A DNA stretch of 64,000 nucleotides, from the NCBI RefSeq assembly GCF_003626575.1, contig NZ_RBDY01000027.1, positions 30,258 to 94,257 of the forward strand, read 5' to 3'. The notes below the pieces were generated by a model that was given only the letters and a program-made list of their open reading frames with translations, made no database searches and was not told where the DNA came from. Every line of letters begins with the position of its first letter. Position 1 is the stretch's first letter. A program made the translations under genes and the position numbers. Origin of the DNA: Streptomyces radicis. Lineage in GTDB: Bacteria; Actinomycetota; Actinomycetes; Streptomycetales; Streptomycetaceae. Below, piece after piece: positions 1 to 9,400 of this stretch.

Positions 1-3000
1 ACCCAGTCGGTCAGCTCGTCGGCCAGCGGGGCCAGCATCCGGGAGTGGAACGCGTGGGTGGTGCGCAGCGGGCGGCAGGGCACCCCGGCGGCGCCGAGCT
101 CATCGGACAGCGCCGCCATCCGGTCCGACGGGCCCGCGACGACGGTGAGTTCGGGCCCGTTGACGGCGGCGATGTCGAGCCCTTCGAGCGAGACGCGCTC
201 GCGCAGCGCCGCCTCGGAGAGCGGAACGGCCGCCATGCCGCCGCGTTCGGCGCCCTCGATCAGCCGGGCGCGGTGGACCACCAGGGCCAGCGCGTCCTCG
301 AGGGACAGCACCCCGGCCAGGCAGGCGGCCACATACTCGCCCACGCTGTAGCCGAGCATCGTGGCGGGGCGCACGCCCCACTCCATCAGGGTGGTGGCCA
401 GCGCGTAGCCGACCGCGAACATCAACGGCTGGACGATCTCGGTGCGTTCGAGCGCCGCCGCCCTGGGGTCGGCCGGGGCGCGGCGGCCGAGCAGTGCCGC
501 GAGGTCGCCGCCGACCGGGCCGCGCTCCCCGGTCAGCAGCCCGGCCAGCTCGTCGCGGGACCCGAGGGTCTCGGGCAGCAGGTCGAGGCAGGCGTCCAGG
601 GCCCTTCTGAACGCCGGTTCGCGCCGGTGGAGTTCACCGACGAGCCCCGGGTACTGCTCGCCGACGCCGGTGAACAGGAACGCCACCTGGCGCCCGGTGA
701 CCGGGTCGAAGCGGGTCGCGGGCGCCTCGCTCAGCGCGGCGGCGGCGCCCGCCGTGTCGGTGGCGACCACGACGCGCCGGTGCTCGAACGTCCCGCGCCC
801 CACCTGGAGGGTGAACGCCGCGTCGCCGAGGTCGAGTTCGGGTGTGGTGCGCAGGTGCTCGGCAAGGCGTGCCGCGGCTGCGTCCGCCGCGTCGGCCGTG
901 CGGGCGGAGACCGGGACCACCTGGTGGCGCCGCCCTGCGCCGTCGCCGCCCCGGCGCCCGGGCCTGGTGGGGGGCTGTTCGACGACGAGGTGGACGTTGG
1001 TGCCGCCCATGCCGAGGGAGTTGAGCCCGGCGATGCGCGGCCGGTCGCCGCTCGGCCAGGGCGTGAGCGTGGCGTTGACGTAGAACGGGCTGTGCGCGAA
1101 GTCGATCTCGGGGTTGGGGGCCGTGTAGTGCAGGGTGGGCGGCAGCACGCCCTCGCGGACGGCCAGGGATGTCTTGATCAGCCCGGTGGCGCCCGCGGCG
1201 CGGTCGAGGTGGCCGACGTTGGGCTTCACCGAGCCGATGGGGCAGTACTGGTGGGTGGCGGTGGGGCCGAACGCCCGGGTGAGCGCGGCCACTTCGATCG
1301 GGTCGCCCAGCTCGGTTCCGGTGCCGTGGGCCTCGACATAGCCGATGTCCTCGGCGTCGACCCCGGCGTCGGCCATGGCCTCGGCGATGACCGCGGCCTG
1401 GCCCGCGACGCTGGGGGCGGTGTAACCCACCTTGAGCGCACCGTCGTTGTTGATCGCCGAGCCGCGGATCACCGACCAGATGTGGTCGCCGTCGCGGAGC
1501 GCGTCGCTCAGGCGCTTGAGGACCACGACCGCGGCGCCGTCGCCGAACATGCTGCCGTGCGCCTGCGCGTCGAACGTCCGCACATGGCCGTCGGGGGACT
1601 CCATGCCGCCGGGGGTGTGCAGGTGCCCGACCCGGTCGGGCACGCGGACCGAGACCCCGCCCGCCAGCGCCATCTCGCAGTCCCCGGCGCGCAGTCCGCG
1701 GATCGCGGTGTGCACCGCGACGAGCGAGGTGGAGCAGAACGTCTGCACGGCCACGCTCGGGCCTCGTAGGTCGAGGAGGTAGGAGACGGTGGTGGTGAGG
1801 GCGTCCTTGTCGTTGCCCATGACCAGCTCGTAGATGCTGGCGTCCTCGTCCGAGGTGAACCGGTCGGCGATGCCCAGGAGATAGGTGCTGAGGTTGCAGC
1901 CGCCGAACACGCCGACGCGGCCCCGGTGTTCGGGCCTGGCGTAGCCGGAGTGTTCCAGCGCCTCCCAGCAGACTTCGAGGAAGAGGCGCTGCTGCGGGTC
2001 GGTGAGCGCTGCCATGCGGGGGCTCAGCCCGAAGAACGCGGCGTCGAAGCCGGTCACGTCGTCGAGCACCGGGCGGGCGGCCACATAGGCCGGGTCCCTC
2101 GCGGTCTCGGGGTCCACGCCCGCCGCGATCATCTCCTCCGGGGTGAAGAAGCTGATCGACTCCACGCCGTCGCACAGGTTGCGCCAGAACGTGTCCACGT
2201 CCCCCGCGCCGGGGAAGCGGCCCGCCATGCCGACGATCGCGATGTGCCGGTCCGCGTCGGAGTCGAGGACGTCCGGGGCGGCGGAGACGGCGGGGACGGC
2301 GGGGGTGATGGAGGCGGCGGGCTCGACCGCCGCGGCGGGCCCTGACGGCTCAACGGGCCTGGCGCGCCTGGCCGTTCCGCCAGGGCCCACGAGCCCGCCG
2401 ACGCACGCGGGCAGCGGCGCCGGGTCGTCGTGGCCGACGGGCGGGGTGGGACCAGGCGGCGCGGCGGCGGGTGCCGGTCCGGGCCTCGCGGTCAACTCCT
2501 GTGCCGCAGCGGCCCGTTCGTCCAGCAGGTCGGCAAGCGCCTGCACGGTGGGCTTCTCGAAGAGGGCCACGGTGGGGATCGCGACCCCGAAGCGGCTCTT
2601 GACCTCGGCGAGCATCTGGAGCGCCAGCAGGGAGTTGCCGCTCAGGTCGAAGAACGCGTCGCGTACGCCGACCGGTTCGACGCCGAGCACCGCCGACCAG
2701 ACCTCCGCGAGGGCGCGTTGGGTGCCCGTCAGCGGCGGCGCGTAGGGCTGCGGCAGGTCGGGGCGCGGGAAGCGGGCCGCCGGGGCCTTGGCCTCGACGG
2801 GCGCCGAGCCCGCCGTGGGCAGGCGGCCCTCGAGGCCGCCCGCCGCCGCGACCACCGGGCCGGGGCCATGGGCGAGCACCCGGTCGAAGGCGTCGAGCGC
2901 CTGCGCCTCGGTCATCGCGTGCGCGGACAGGGCGGCGCCGACGCGGCCCTCGACCCGTGCGGCGGTGCCGGGCCAGGTGTCCCAGGCGGCGGCGATCCAG

Positions 3001-6000
3001 CGGGTGCCGGGGGCGCGGCCCTCGGCCCAGGCGGCCAGGGCCGCGTTCGCCGCCGCGTAGCCGCCGAGCGTCACGCCGCCGAGCACGGCCGAGGTGGAGG
3101 AGAACAGCACGCACCAGTCCGGGCGCCGCCCGGGCGGCAGCGCGTCGATCAGCTCGGCCAGCACCTCGGCACCGCCCACCTTGGCCCCGAACTGCCGGGC
3201 GAGCGTGGCGCGTTCGAGCGCGGCCAGGGGCAGCAGCGTGTCAGGCCCGGCGTCCGCGGCGGCGTGGACGACGCCGTCGAAACGCTCATCGGCCAGCAGG
3301 CGGCGCATCGCGGCCCGGTCGGTGACATCGAGCCTGGGGGTGTGCACCTCGGCGCCGAGGGAGCGCAGCCGGTCGGCCCGGTCGCCCGGCTCGCCACGCC
3401 CCGTGAGGACCAGGCGGGCGGCGCCGCGCCGGATCAGGTGCTCGGCGATCAGCAGGCCGACCGGGCCGAGCCCGCCGGTCACCAGATAGGTGCCGCCGGT
3501 CCTGACCGCGGTCGCGGGGCGGGCGGTGGCGGGCGCGTGGCCGGGTAGGTGACGGCGGCCCGCCCGGTGCGCGGCCAGCGGCCCATCGGCGGGGCGGCCC
3601 AGCTCGGCGGCCAGCGCGCGGGCCGCCTCAGCGGGGCCGTAGGCCGGGTCCAGGTCGAGGCAGCGGCGTTCGAGCCCGGGGTGCTCCTGGCCCGCGACGG
3701 CCGGGAGCACCGCCAGGGCCGCCTGGGCGGGGGCGGGCGCCTCGGCCGCGGTGACCCGCTGCCCGCCCCTGGTCACCAGCAGGACCGGCGCCTCGGCCCC
3801 GGTCAGCAGAGCCGCGGCGGAAGCCACGGCGTCAACGACGTCAACCGTGTCAACCCTGTCAACCGCCGCGTCGGCGCGTTCGGCCGCCGAGAGGTCCACG
3901 ATCACATCGGGCCGCTCGGTGACGAGGGCACCGCCGTCGCGCCGCACGAGCGCGGCGAACGCCTCGGCGACGCCGCCGCCTTCGGGGATGACGCGGTAAC
4001 GCCCGGTGAGCGGGGCGAGTGGGGCCTCGGGCGCGGGCCGCCACCGGGGGGTGAGCAGCCGCACCGCCTCACCCGCGTCGTCCTCGGCGGCGGGCGGCTC
4101 GATCCAGTAACGCTCGCGCTGGAACGGATAGGTGGGCAGCCCGACCGTGCGCGCCCCGCGCCCGGCTCCGAACGCCCGCGGGTCCAGGGGCGCCCCGGCC
4201 AGCCACAGCCGCCCGGCCGCCTCGGCGAGCAACGCCTGGGCCGCCGCGGGGTCGTCGTCGGCGGGGAGCAGGGGCAGCGCCCCCGGCCTGCCGGTGCCGA
4301 CATCGGCGAGCACGGTGCCGTCCTCGGTGGACGGGGCGGCGAACTCCTCGGGCGCGCAGGCCTGTTCGGCCCAGTGGCGTGGGTCGGCCGCCCATTCGGC
4401 GGTGACGGGCTCACCCGTGGTGACGGAGACGAGCGGCAGCGTCGCGGGCGCCAGGGTGGCGCGTTCGGCCAACCAGGCGGCCAGCTCGGCGCGTTGGGCC
4501 GCCGAGGGCGCCTCGCCCAGCTCGGCGCGGCGCTCGGCCAGGGCGAGGGCGTCGCCGCGCGACAACACCCCGGCCAGGCAGGCGGCCACGGCCGCACCCG
4601 CGCCGCCGCCCGCCACCAGCGCGGGCTCCACGCCCCAGGACAGCACGAGCCGGGCCAGCGCGAGGGCGCGCCCGAAGCCCGCCGCCACGCCCCGCTCGTC
4701 ACCGAACCCCGCCTCGGGAGCCAGGAGTTGGGCGGCCACCCGGTCATGTCCCACGGGGAGGCGGCCGAACAGCAGCCCGGCCCGCCCCGCGCCGCCCACG
4801 CCCGTCGCTGCCGCGCCCGCGCGCAGCGCGTCGGCGGCGGCCCGGGGCGAGTCGGCCACCAGCATCCGCCGGTGCGGCAGTTCGCGGCGGCCCGTCCGCA
4901 GGGTGTGCGCGATGTCGGCCAACGCGTCGTCCGTGGCCGCCAGATGCGCCGCGAGATCCGCCGTGGCCCGGTCGGCGGCGGCCTCGGAACGCGCCGACCA
5001 CACCAGCACCTCTGGCCTGGGCGCCTCATCGGCGCGGGCGGGCTCCACGGGCGGCGGAGCCTCCTCGACGACGACATGCGCGTTGGTGCCGCCGATGCCG
5101 AACGCGCTCACGCCCGCGCGCCGTGGCCGTTCCGCGCGCGGCCACGGCTGCCGCTCGGTGACCACGTCCAAGCGCGCCTCGCCGTCCGCCAGTTGAGGAT
5201 TGGGCTCCGCGAAGTGCAGCGTCGCGGGGATCTCCCCGTGGTGCAGCGACAGGGCGGTCTTGATCAGGCCCGTGACGCCCGCCGCCCTGTCCAGGTGCCC
5301 GACGTTGGTCTTGACCGAGCCGATGCGCGGCGACTCGCCGCGGAAGACGCGTTGCAGCGCGGCGAGTTCGGCGGCGTCGCCCAGGGCGGTGCCGGTGCCG
5401 TGCGCCTCGACGTAGTCGATGTCGCCGGGGGCGAGCCCGGCGGCCGCCAACGCCTCCTCGATGACGGCGGCCTGCCCGTCCACGCCGGGGGCGGTGAAGC
5501 CGACCTTGCGGCCGCCGTCGTTGTTGACCGCCCAGCCGCGCAGCACGGCGTACACGCGGTCGCCGTCGGCCAGCGCGTCGTCCAGGCGCCGCAGCGCGAC
5601 CACCCCGACGCCGCTGCCGAGCGGCGCGCCGAGGCCCGCCGCGTCGAACGCGCGGCAGCGGCCGTCGGGCGGGGCGATGCCGCCCTCCTGGTAGAGGTAG
5701 CCGACGCGCTGCGGCACGGCGAGCGAGACGCCGCCCGCGAGGGCCAGGTCGCACTCGAAGCTCGCCAGGCTGCTCGCCGCCACGCACACCGCGACCAGCG
5801 AGGTGGAGCAGGCGCTCTGCACGGTGAACGCGGGCCCGGTCAGGCCGAGTACGTGCGCGACCCGGGTGGCCAGGGTGTCCTTCTCGTTGCCGAGGGTGAC
5901 GCCCATGTCCAGGGAAATCCCGGCCGGGGTGAGGTTGTTGGCGAGATAGGAACTCCACGCGCTGCCCGCGAAGACGCCGACGGTCCCGTCGAAGCGCGCC

Positions 6001-6443
6001 GGGTCGCACCCCGCGTCCTCCAACGCGGCCCAGCTGTGCTCCAGATAGAGGCGGTGCTGCGGGTCGAGGATCTGGGCCTCCCTCGGCCCGAGGCCGAACA
6101 GCTCGGCGTCGAACTCCTCGATCCCGTCGATCACCGCGCCCGACCGGACATAGGCCGGGTCCGCGAGCAGCGCGCTCGGCACCCCTGCGGCGCGCAGCTC
6201 GGCGTCGGTGAAGTCGGTGATGCCCGAACGCCCTTCCCTGATGGACTCCCAGAGCCCCGCCACGTCGCGGGCCCCGGGGAACCGGCCCGCCATCCCGACC
6301 AGGGCGATGTCGGTCGGCCCGCCCGCCGAGAGGCCGGTCGGGACGGTCGGGTCGGTCGGGAAGGCCGGGACGTCCGTCGGCAGACCGGTCGCGAGGTCCG
6401 ACGGGACGTCGGTCGAGGGGTCGGGAGAGGTGTACTCGGTCAC
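1..6443 (-). CDS. Modular type I PKS, KS-AT(degenerate)-KR-ACP-KS-AT..., 3' end beyond window
   Basis: Third PKS gene of the series, continuing past the left edge. The start is GTG at 6443: the ATG at 6448 meets TGA after two codons, and a GTGAGGA Shine-Dalgarno overlaps the stop of the upstream PKS gene. After about 50 Pro/Thr-rich residues come KS (active Cys212 in VQSACSTS), a shrunken AT remnant (~560-715), KR (~950-1130, TGGLGPVG and an SSx..GGY motif), ACP (~1235-1310, Ser1271 in DLSGNSL), a second KS (Cys1570 in VQTFCSTS) and a second AT (Ser2033 in GYSVG, HAFH motif pointing to malonyl-CoA), cut by the window edge. The first AT has GGGAG at 612-616 where GHSxG is expected, and lacks the small ferredoxin-like subdomain with its HAFH motif, so it should be inactive. 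KS positions on either side of that remnant are in one frame, so this is not a frameshift artefact. Confidence 0.93.
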   Translation of the reverse strand, partial: MTEYTSPDPSTDVPSDLATGLPTDVPAFPTDPTVPTGLSAGGPTDIALVGMAGRFPGARDVAGLWESIREGRSGITDFTDAELRAAGVPSALLADPAYVRSGAVIDGIEEFDAELFGLGPREAQILDPQHRLYLEHSWAALEDAGCDPARFDGTVGVFAGSAWSSYLANNLTPAGISLDMGVTLGNEKDTLATRVAHVLGLTGPAFTVQSACSTSLVAVCVAASSLASFECDLALAGGVSLAVPQRVGYLYQEGGIAPPDGRCRAFDAAGLGAPLGSGVGVVALRRLDDALADGDRVYAVLRGWAVNNDGGRKVGFTAPGVDGQAAVIEEALAAAGLAPGDIDYVEAHGTGTALGDAAELAALQRVFRGESPRIGSVKTNVGHLDRAAGVTGLIKTALSLHHGEIPATLHFAEPNPQLADGEARLDVVTERQPWPRAERPRRAGVSAFGIGGTNAHVVVEEAPPPVEPARADEAPRPEVLVWSARSEAAADRATADLAAHLAATDDALADIAHTLRTGRRELPHRRMLVADSPRAAADALRAGAAATGVGGAGRAGLLFGRLPVGHDRVAAQLLAPEAGFGDERGVAAGFGRALALARLVLSWGVEPALVAGGGAGAAVAACLAGVLSRGDALALAERRAELGEAPSAAQRAELAAWLAERATLAPATLPLVSVTTGEPVTAEWAADPRHWAEQACAPEEFAAPSTEDGTVLADVGTGRPGALPLLPADDDPAAAQALLAEAAGRLWLAGAPLDPRAFGAGRGARTVGLPTYPFQRERYWIEPPAAEDDAGEAVRLLTPRWRPAPEAPLAPLTGRYRVIPEGGGVAEAFAALVRRDGGALVTERPDVIVDLSAAERADAAVDRVDTVDVVDAVASAAALLTGAEAPVLLVTRGGQRVTAAEAPAPAQAALAVLPAVAGQEHPGLERRCLDLDPAYGPAEAARALAAELGRPADGPLAAHRAGRRHLPGHAPATARPATAVRTGGTYLVTGGLGPVGLLIAEHLIRRGAARLVLTGRGEPGDRADRLRSLGAEVHTPRLDVTDRAAMRRLLADERFDGVVHAAADAGPDTLLPLAALERATLARQFGAKVGGAEVLAELIDALPPGRRPDWCVLFSSTSAVLGGVTLGGYAAANAALAAWAEGRAPGTRWIAAAWDTWPGTAARVEGRVGAALSAHAMTEAQALDAFDRVLAHGPGPVVAAAGGLEGRLPTAGSAPVEAKAPAARFPRPDLPQPYAPPLTGTQRALAEVWSAVLGVEPVGVRDAFFDLSGNSLLALQMLAEVKSRFGVAIPTVALFEKPTVQALADLLDERAAAAQELTARPGPAPAAAPPGPTPPVGHDDPAPLPACVGGLVGPGGTARRARPVEPSGPAAAVEPAASITPAVPAVSAAPDVLDSDADRHIAIVGMAGRFPGAGDVDTFWRNLCDGVESISFFTPEEMIAAGVDPETARDPAYVAARPVLDDVTGFDAAFFGLSPRMAALTDPQQRLFLEVCWEALEHSGYARPEHRGRVGVFGGCNLSTYLLGIADRFTSDEDASIYELVMGNDKDALTTTVSYLLDLRGPSVAVQTFCSTSLVAVHTAIRGLRAGDCEMALAGGVSVRVPDRVGHLHTPGGMESPDGHVRTFDAQAHGSMFGDGAAVVVLKRLSDALRDGDHIWSVIRGSAINNDGALKVGYTAPSVAGQAAVIAEAMADAGVDAEDIGYVEAHGTGTELGDPIEVAALTRAFGPTATHQYCPIGSVKPNVGHLDRAAGATGLIKTSLAVREGVLPPTLHYTAPNPEIDFAHSPFYVNATLTPWPSGDRPRIAGLNSLGMGGTNVHLVVEQPPTRPGRRGGDGAGRRHQVVPVSARTADAADAAAARLAEHLRTTPELDLGDAAFTLQVGRGTFEHRRVVVATDTAGAAAALSEAPATRFDPVTGRQVAFLFTGVGEQYPGLVGELHRREPAFRRALDACLDLLPETLGSRDELAGLLTGERGPVGGDLAALLGRRAPADPRAAALERTEIVQPLMFAVGYALATTLMEWGVRPATMLGYSVGEYVAACLAGVLSLEDALALVVHRARLIEGAERGGMAAVPLSEAALRERVSLEGLDIAAVNGPELTVVAGPSDRMAALSDELGAAGVPCRPLRTTHAFHSRMLAPLADELTDW

Positions 6444-6450
6444 GTCATCC

Positions 6451-9400
6451 TCACTTCTGCGTACGGGAGTTCCGGGCGCGGCGGCGTTCGCCCCGTGCCG
6501 TTCCTGTGGCCCGGTCCGGCCCGGGGCCGCCGTCGAGCGCCCCGGCGAACGCCGCGACGGTGGGGTGCTCGAAGAGGACGGCGGGGGCGATCCGCCGGTC
6601 CAGCTGGCGTTCGAGCGCGGTCACCATCGCCATCCCCACCAGGGAGTTGCCGCCCAGGTCGAAGAACGGGTCGTGGACGCCGACCCGTTCGATGCCGAGG
6701 AACTCACCCCAGACATCGGCGACCGTGCGCTCCAGGTCGGTGCGCGGCGCGACGTAGTCGGTGCGCAGCGGCGGCCTGGGGTAGCGCGAGGGGGTGGCGG
6801 TCCCCGCGGTCGCCGAGGCGAGCAGCCCTTCCAGGTCGTTGAGCGACGCCAGGTCGCGCACGGTGGTCGGCAGGGGGCGGCGCAGCGCCACCGTGGCGCC
6901 GCCCGCCCCGGCCGCCAACTCGCCGAGCAGCGCGCACCCTTCATCGGCGGAGAAGCCGTAACGCTCGCGGTAGGCGGTCCGTTCGGCGCCGGTCGCCGCG
7001 TCGGCCCACGCGTCGTGGCGCCAGTGGCCCCAGGCGACGGTGAGGACCCGGGTGTCGGGAGCGGCGGCGGCCAACGCCTGGCCGTACGCGTCGAGCACGC
7101 TGTTGGCGGCGCAGTAGTCCGCCTCGCCGATGCCGCCCACCACCGAGGCGACTGACGAGTAGAGGATCAGCCAACGCGGCCGCCCCTGGGGCGGGTTGGC
7201 GGGTCCGAGCAGCTCGGCGAGCGGGCCCATGGCCAGCACCTTGGGCGCGAGCACCCGGCCCGCGTCCGCCACGGACCGCCGCTGCGCGAGGCCGCCGCCG
7301 GGCAGGCCCGCGGCGTGCACGACGCCGTCGATCCCGCCGAACCGCTCGGCCGTCTCCCGCAGGGCGCGGCGCAGCTCGTCGGGAACGCCCGCGTCCGCCG
7401 CGATCAGCAGCACCTCGGCGCCCGCCGCCTCCAGGTCGGACACGTCGGCGGTGCCGGTCCTGCTGACCAGCGCGAGCCTGCGCACGCCACGGGCGACCAG
7501 GTCCCTGGCCAGGATCAGGCCGAGACCCCGGGTGCCCCCGGTGATCAGGAAGGTGCCCTCGGGGGACCAACTCCCTTGTCCTTCGGGGAGTTGGCCGGGG
7601 AGTTGGGGAAGCTCGGCCCAGCCCTTGAGCCAACGCCGACCGCCGCGCCAGCCGATGAGCGCGGGCTCGGCCGCCGGGTCTGGCGTCTCCCACGGGGTGC
7701 GCCGCAGCTCGTCGAGCAGCTGCGCCGCGGCGCCGGGGGAGGGGGAGGGATCGATGTCCACGCCGCGCCAGGACAGCTCGGGGTGTTCCGCGCGCACGCC
7801 CCGGCCCAGGCCATGGGCCAACGCCCGCTCGGGCGCGGTGAGTTCGCCGCCGGTGATCTCCTCGGCCCCGGCGGTGACGGTCAGCAGCCGCGCCGCGCGG
7901 CCCGCGAGCGCCCGCACGGTGAGCAGCGGCGCGTCGAACGCGTGCCGCACGGCGGAGCGCAGCGCGGCGTCGTCGGCGAAGACGCCCCCCGCGGGCGGCA
8001 GCAGGCTCCACAGGTGGACCACGCGCAGCGGCCCGGTCAGCCCGGCGAACACCTCGCGGTGGTGCTCGGGGTCGGCCGGGTCGATCTCGATCCGGTGCCC
8101 CTCGCGCCGCAGCGCGGTCCCCGCGACCACCTCGACGGCGGGCACGCCCACCGCCTCGACCAGCCGCGTGCCGATGTCCCCTTCGCTGAACACCACCAAT
8201 GTGCCGGTGAGCGGCGGCAGTTCAGCGGGTCCCTGGCCGAAGTCCCGCCGCCACGTGGGCGCGTAGCGGTGCGCGCCGCCCGTCGCGGCCCCGCCCGTCG
8301 CGGCCTCGGCCGGAGCCGCGGGGGAGGAGGCGACCGTGCGCTCCGGCCAGTAACGGGTGCGTTGGAACGGATAGGGCGGCAGTGAGACCAGGCGGCCCCC
8401 ACCGGGGCGCAGCGCCGACCAGTCGAGGTCGACGCCCCGCTCCCACAGCCGCCCACAGGTCTCGAGCACGGCGGTGGCCTCGTCCCCACGCCCGGTCGCG
8501 GGCCAGGGCGCGGCCAGGGTGCCGAGCACGGTGGGGCGGGCGTCCAAGGGGAGGTTCTGCCTGACCAGGCTGCCGAGCACCTGCCCCGGCCCCAACTCCA
8601 CATAGACGTCCACGCGTTCGGCGGCGCAGTGCGCCACCCCCGCGGCGAACCGGACGGGCAGGCACAGGTGTTCGGCCCAGTAGCCGGGGTCGGTCGCCCG
8701 CTCGTCGGTCAGCGGGCGGCCCGTCGCGTTGGAGACGATCGGCACGCGGGGCGCGCTCCGCGGCACGGTCGCGATGAGCGCCGCCAGCTTGTCCTTCGCG
8801 GGTTCGAGCAGCGTGGAGTGGAACGGGTGCGCCGAGCGCAGCGGCCGCGCCGCGACCCCGGCCTCCCTCAGCCGCGCGGCGGCCTCGTCGACCGCGGCGG
8901 GCGTCCCGCTCAGCACCGTCATGCCGGGCCCGTTGACGGCGGCGACGTCCACGCCGCACGCGCCGGGCAGCCCCAGCGCGTCGAGCGCGTCGGCGCCCGC
9001 GGCCACCGCGAGCATCCGCCCGGCCGGGGCCGAGGCGATCAGCCGGGCGCGCTCGGTCACCACCCACAGGGCGTCAGGGAGCGTGAACACCCCGGCCAGG
9101 CAAGCCGCGACATACTCGCCGAGGCTGTAGCCGACCAGCACGTCGGGCGCGACGCCGCGGTGGGCGAGCAGCCGGGCGAGGGCGTACTCGACGGTGAAGA
9201 GGAACGGGTGCGCGACCTCCGCGCGTTCGAACAGCGGGTCGTCGTCGGGCCCGCCGAGCAGGGACGGCGCGCCCGAGGTCGGCCCCTCGGGCTCGGCCAT
9301 GAACACCGCGCGCAGGTCGATCCCGCAGCGCTCATCGGCGATGGCAAGGCACTCGTCGACCGCCTCGGCGAACACCGGCTCGTCGCGGTACAACGCGCGC

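Noticed and set aside
3549..6842. Very long plus-strand open frame opposite the PKS genes, and a similar one at 8629-12069
   Set aside because: Both are antisense to well-supported PKS domains, have Arg/Gly/Ala-biased sequence without motifs, and are expected by chance at this GC content.
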